A DNA stretch of 35,137 bases from Alkalihalobacterium sp048323755 (GTDB taxonomy: Bacteria; Bacillota; Bacilli; Bacillales; Bacillaceae_F): NCBI RefSeq assembly GCF_048323755.1, contig NZ_JBLWFS010000035.1, forward strand, positions 1-35,137, given 5' to 3'. A program made the position numbers and the translations under genes. Below, in pieces: positions 32,653 through 35,137 of the stretch; positions within the stretch are counted from its first letter, which is position 1; the number at the start of each line of letters is the position of its first letter. The notes below the pieces were generated by a model that saw only the letters and a list, made by a program, of their open reading frames with translations, did no database searches and was not told the origin of the DNA.

Positions 32653-32794
32653 GTTCGTTTCTCCCCTTTGTTTTTTATGTTTTTTGAAAATATTAATCCA
32701 TTAACGTAGATGAAATCAAGTGTTTTTTCTTTTTTTTCATAAAAATCTGAAATTCAGAAATAATAACTCTTGAATATCCCCTGCTAATAAACAG

Positions 32795-32834
32795 AAAGAG
32801 GTAAAGGAATTTGTTCTGAAATTCCCTTACCTCT
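32795..32834 (-). terminator. Intrinsic terminator of the serA riboswitch
   Basis: AGAGGTAAAGGAATTT (32797-32812) pairs with AAATTCCCTTACCTCT (32819-32834), a 16-bp stem with one mismatch, directly after the aptamer on the minus strand. The U tail is short (CTTTCTGTTT). It is the expression platform of the riboswitch. Confidence 0.8.
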
Positions 32835-32903
32835 GCCCAGGCGAACGGCTGCGACACTATGTGCTCCCTCACGGTTATCCGCGTTTCGCCAGTTACACAT
32901 AGT
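32834..32903 (-). promoter_or_regulatory. ZTP (pfl-type) riboswitch aptamer upstream of serA
   Basis: On the minus strand P1 is ACTATGTG (32903-32896) with CACATAGT (32863-32856). It encloses the conserved AACTGGCG, the P2 hairpin GCGG/CCGT and GGGAGC. Downstream is CCGTTCGCCTGGGCA, whose CGCC can form the pseudoknot with the GGCG of CTGGCG. CTGGCG, GGGAGC and CGCCTGGGCA are the signature blocks of ZTP riboswitches, which sense ZMP/ZTP (AICAR nucleotides accumulating when 10-formyl-tetrahydrofolate is short). Control of serA makes sense because serine feeds the one-carbon pool. Confidence 0.85.
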
Positions 32904-33078
32904 CTTTAAATTTGACTTTATTTTATCAGACTCTTCAGTAACCTTCAACCACATTTTTAGATGTAAGCGTTTTTATTTTGAAAAATTTTTTATTCATTAT
33001 AATTGATGATTATATATCGATTCATCCACAGCTCTCCTATTGTTATAAACGATGAGTTTCTCTGCACATTTTTAGTTT

Positions 33079-33173
33079 ATTGTGGGCTTAAAAGGCATCG
33101 ACTAGTTTATTGTCCAGATTTTCAATATATTGTCCGAAATCGTGATTTTATTGTCGTTATTCATTTTTATTGC
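33079..33173 (+). repeat. Five tandem (T)TTATTGTCC-like motifs at about 20-bp spacing
   Basis: ATTGT or ATTGC occurs at 33079, 33109, 33129, 33150 and 33169, each preceded by T/A-rich bases (TTT or TAT) and mostly followed by C/G. The spacing is 30, 20, 21 and 19 bp. It lies in the gene-free stretch 32904-33251. It resembles the repeated transposase-binding sites at ends of IS21/Tn552/Tn7-type elements, but no such element is seen here. Confidence 0.4.
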
Positions 33174-33212
33174 TCAAAAGAAGATCACTCATTTATTTGC
33201 CAAACGCAAAAT

Positions 33213-33238
33213 GTACCAACCTCCTCAGAAGTTGGTAC
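33213..33238. terminator. Terminator hairpin after the DUF1540 gene
   Basis: A perfect 8-bp stem GTACCAAC (33213-33220) / GTTGGTAC (33231-33238) has AAAA on the left (minus-strand U tail ATTTT) and TTTT soon after on the right. It lies 14 bp past the DUF1540 stop. Confidence 0.75.
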
Positions 33239-33251
33239 GCTTTTGCTTCGT

Positions 33252-33464
33252 TTATTTGTTTTTCGACTTAAACGTTTTACAACAGGTTTCCGCTGAATGA
33301 GATGCTTGATCTTTATGATTTTTTTCTGTTAGGTCTTCTGCCATTTCTGTGTTGTAATTAGCATGATTGTCGAGTTCAACCATGATTTTCTCTGCCGTAC
33401 AGATATTTCCTTCCCCGTAATACGTACAGTTGGAGATCGCACAAGAAACTTCTACTTTTGGCAT
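33252..33464 (-). CDS. DUF1540 Cys-rich small protein
   Basis: ATG 33464 follows AGGGGG; longer in-frame starts to 33551 lack such a site. The 70-aa protein has the DUF1540 pattern KVEVSCAISNCTYYGEGNIC and a C-terminal AETCCKTF, with five or more Cys that probably bind metal. Members are common in Firmicutes, some linked to sporulation, but the function is unknown. It is monocistronic with a terminator. Confidence 0.88.
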   Translation of the reverse strand: MPKVEVSCAISNCTYYGEGNICTAEKIMVELDNHANYNTEMAEDLTEKNHKDQASHSAETCCKTFKSKNK

Positions 33465-33711
33465 GTAAAAACCCCCTATTATTAAATTCAAAACTGTTTC
33501 AATACGTAGTTTTTGCAAAGGCGTTTTTTTTACTCCTGGTAGCATAATCAATTTGTGAGGACTTATCTAGAGTACCTTTTTTTTCGATATAAATTCCAAA
33601 CCTAAACCTTTATTATCTCAGGAAAACTTATGCTATTCTATAGTTACCAAGTTTATAAAAACATAAATCCACTACTACCAGTGTTTGTCTTAAACCAAGA
33701 GGAGGAAAAAA

Positions 33712-34788
33712 GTGAAAGGTCATCAAAAAATTAGAGTTGGAATTATTGGTACGGGTTTTGGAGCAAAAGTTCATGCACCGATTATGCAACACCACCCTGA
33801 CTTTGAAGTGGTCGCGATTTCGAGTGTCCACCGAGGAAATTTAGAACAAGTCAAACAAGAAACAGGTGTCTCAGCAGCCTATGATCATTGGAAAGAGATG
33901 CTTGAATGTGAGTCGTTAGATCTTCTTTCGATCGCATCCGCTCCCTACTTACACTACGAAATGGCTATGGAAGGTATGAAACGTAACCTACATATTTTAT
34001 GTGAAAAACCGTTAGCTTTTGATGCAAAAGAGTCGATGGAAATGTTGGAATTAAAAAATTCAACAGGGGTATTTGCTTTTACAAACTTTGAATGGCGTTT
34101 CTTACCGGCAAGACAAAAAGTGAAGGAAATTCTAGCAAGCGGCCAACTTGGGGATCTTTTACATATCAATTATAAGTGTACCTTCACCGGCTATCAGTCC
34201 CTAACCACAAATAAACGAGGGTGGCTCGGTCAACAACAATTTGGCGGTGGAATGCTCGGGGCAATTGGTTCCCATATGTTTGATTCACTTCTATGGTGGA
34301 CCGGCAACAAAGTGACGGACATCTATGGACAGCTGCCTATACATGTTCCTTCCATTACAATAGATGGTGAAACCGAAGTGCGAACGGCAGAAGACGCGTT
34401 CCAAACGACAGGTACACTCGATACCGGGACCACCTTTTCTGTAGAATTAACGTCAGCGACTCGGCATAAAGCGAACCAGTGGCGCTTAGAAATATTTGGA
34501 ACAAACGGTACACTCTTCATGACAAATGATGCACGTGTTGAAGTTGGCATCGGAAACGAAGAATTCCAAGTAGATCTTCCTTCTAAACTCGAAGAACCTA
34601 CTACCCTTTCAACGAGAGCATCATCGTATTACCAGGCATTCTATCCGATGTTAAATGTGGTTTCTCAGACGATCCGTGACAACCAGGTCCACCCGCAGGT
34701 TCCGACGTTTGAAAACGGCCATGACGTTCAATTGATTTTAGATGCCATCCGCTTATCGGCTAAAGAAGAAAGAAAAATAACGCTATAA
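33712..34788 (+). CDS. Gfo/Idh/MocA-family oxidoreductase
   Basis: The 358-aa protein has an N-terminal Rossmann fold (IRVGIIGTGFGAKVHAP, residues 7-23) and the family EKP motif (E98-K99-P100 in LCEKPLAF), followed by a C-terminal alpha/beta domain with GGGMLGAIGSHMFDSLLWW, where the family's catalytic His/Asp lie. It should oxidise or reduce a sugar or cyclitol with NAD(P). The start is GTG 33712 after AGAGGAGG. The substrate cannot be deduced; no sugar operon is next to it. Confidence 0.92.
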   Translation: MKGHQKIRVGIIGTGFGAKVHAPIMQHHPDFEVVAISSVHRGNLEQVKQETGVSAAYDHWKEMLECESLDLLSIASAPYLHYEMAMEGMKRNLHILCEKPLAFDAKESMEMLELKNSTGVFAFTNFEWRFLPARQKVKEILASGQLGDLLHINYKCTFTGYQSLTTNKRGWLGQQQFGGGMLGAIGSHMFDSLLWWTGNKVTDIYGQLPIHVPSITIDGETEVRTAEDAFQTTGTLDTGTTFSVELTSATRHKANQWRLEIFGTNGTLFMTNDARVEVGIGNEEFQVDLPSKLEEPTTLSTRASSYYQAFYPMLNVVSQTIRDNQVHPQVPTFENGHDVQLILDAIRLSAKEERKITL

Positions 34789-34886
34789 TAAAAAAATTTA
34801 AAATAAAATCACGATTTCATTAGGTATTTCTAATTTTGTGTGGTATCCTTTGTTAAACCATTTAATACTTGTACCATCTTGTTTTT

Positions 34887-34985
34887 AAGGCTGACTAAAA
34901 CCATTCTGAACCTTTTCGAGAAGGAGACTGCATTAATGTAGTCCAACTTACCGATAGGACTCGGAACAAATTAGTCAGCCTTTTT
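34887..34985 (+). terminator. Large terminator-like structure with three inner hairpins
   Basis: AAGGCTGACTAA (34887-34898) pairs with TTAGTCAGCC and following T (34971-34981), then TTTTT. Inside lie three short inverted repeats: CCTTTTCGAGAAGG (34911-34924), GACTGCATTAATGTAGTC (34926-34943) and CCGA/TCGG (34951-34964). It ends the oxidoreductase transcript and could be a stable RNA 3' end. Confidence 0.6.
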
Positions 34986-35014
34986 AATTTTTTTCTTTTT
35001 CTTTTTGGCAAATA

Positions 35015-35137
35015 TCGAGTAGGAGGAGGTGATTAACCTCCGACCTCTCACACCACCGTACGTACGGTTCCGTATACGGCGGTTCAATTTTATACTAAGC
35101 ATGTACTTTGTTGTAATGTTGGACACAAGAGATTAGC
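35015..35137 (-). mobile_element. Group II intron, 3' end (domains V and VI), continues off the right edge
   Basis: On the minus strand CCGCCGTATACGGAACCG and TACGTACGGTGG (35082-35053) form the short, highly conserved domain V hairpin. They are followed by TGTGAGAGGTCGG and a domain VI hairpin GGAGGT/ACCTCC (35041-35025) with an unpaired A in the loop region, then CTCCTACTCGAT at the likely 3' splice end. This text is characteristic of bacterial group II introns encoding LtrA-type reverse transcriptases. The maturase gene and 5' end would lie to the right, outside the window. The exact 3' boundary (35012-35020) is approximate. Confidence 0.82.

Noticed and set aside
33003..33296. 97-residue open frame on the plus strand
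   Set aside because: It has no ribosome-binding site, covers the TTTATTGTCC array and a terminator, and overlaps the DUF1540 gene.

Overview
The window reads as chromosomal DNA from a low-GC, spore-forming Bacillus-type Firmicute (Bacillaceae). The evidence is a Bacillus-like 16S rRNA 5' end with tandem upstream promoters, GGAGG ribosome-binding sites throughout, MhqR-type operators, a ZTP-type riboswitch before serA, and proteins recognisable from the Bacillus repertoire (YfmS-like soluble chemoreceptor, MhqD, YncB/YokF-like lipoprotein nuclease, DUF1540). I cannot name the species.

Layout. 1-472: 5' end of a minus-strand rRNA operon with a structured leader and two promoters. 660-970: a small basic protein with a folded 5' UTR and a terminator. 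993-3711: a minus-strand run of an NCS2 permease, a PD-(D/E)XK nuclease-like protein and an overlapping unknown partner. 4157-6528: small membrane proteins, a repeat cluster, and a DUF6544-like gene broken by a frameshift. 6729-9043: a secreted nuclease lipoprotein and an mhqD-doxX pair carrying three MhqR-type operators. 9680-14707: small accessory genes (DinB-like protein with an overlapping micro-membrane protein, YfmS-like receptor, small secreted and membrane proteins, an ATC-hydrolase-family protein, a YciI-like protein). 14820-15998: a HipA-like kinase with a small partner. 16424-19406: a yhdT-panF-M20 peptidase operon. 20192-28574: a complete Wadjet (JetDABC) plasmid-defence operon followed by an orphan DnaA-domain-I protein. 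29029-30963: a small conserved protein and an AllC/HyuC-type amidohydrolase. 31450-32903: serA under a ZTP riboswitch. 33252-34788: a DUF1540 protein and a Gfo/Idh/MocA oxidoreductase. The right edge holds the 3' end (domains V-VI) of a minus-strand group II intron.

How the parts work together. The centrepiece is the Wadjet operon: JetC (SMC/MukB-like ATPase), JetA (kleisin-like), JetB (KITE-like) and JetD (TOPRIM nuclease) overlap or abut and should form a loop-extruding complex that cleaves plasmids. Two features link this copy to replication: JetC ends in QLALF, a textbook sliding-clamp-binding pentapeptide, and the next gene downstream encodes a DnaA domain I without the AAA+ or DNA-binding domains. 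Neither link is proven by sequence alone.

The other striking feature is a dispersed, non-coding repeat of about 178 bp. It has three full copies and one partial copy, each built from two ~20-bp units followed by two inverted units with identical geometry (about 51 bp between units, 71 bp across the inner pair, 173 bp across the outer pair). Two decayed Rpn-family nuclease/transposase relics and a group II intron end add to the picture of a chromosome with past mobile-element traffic.
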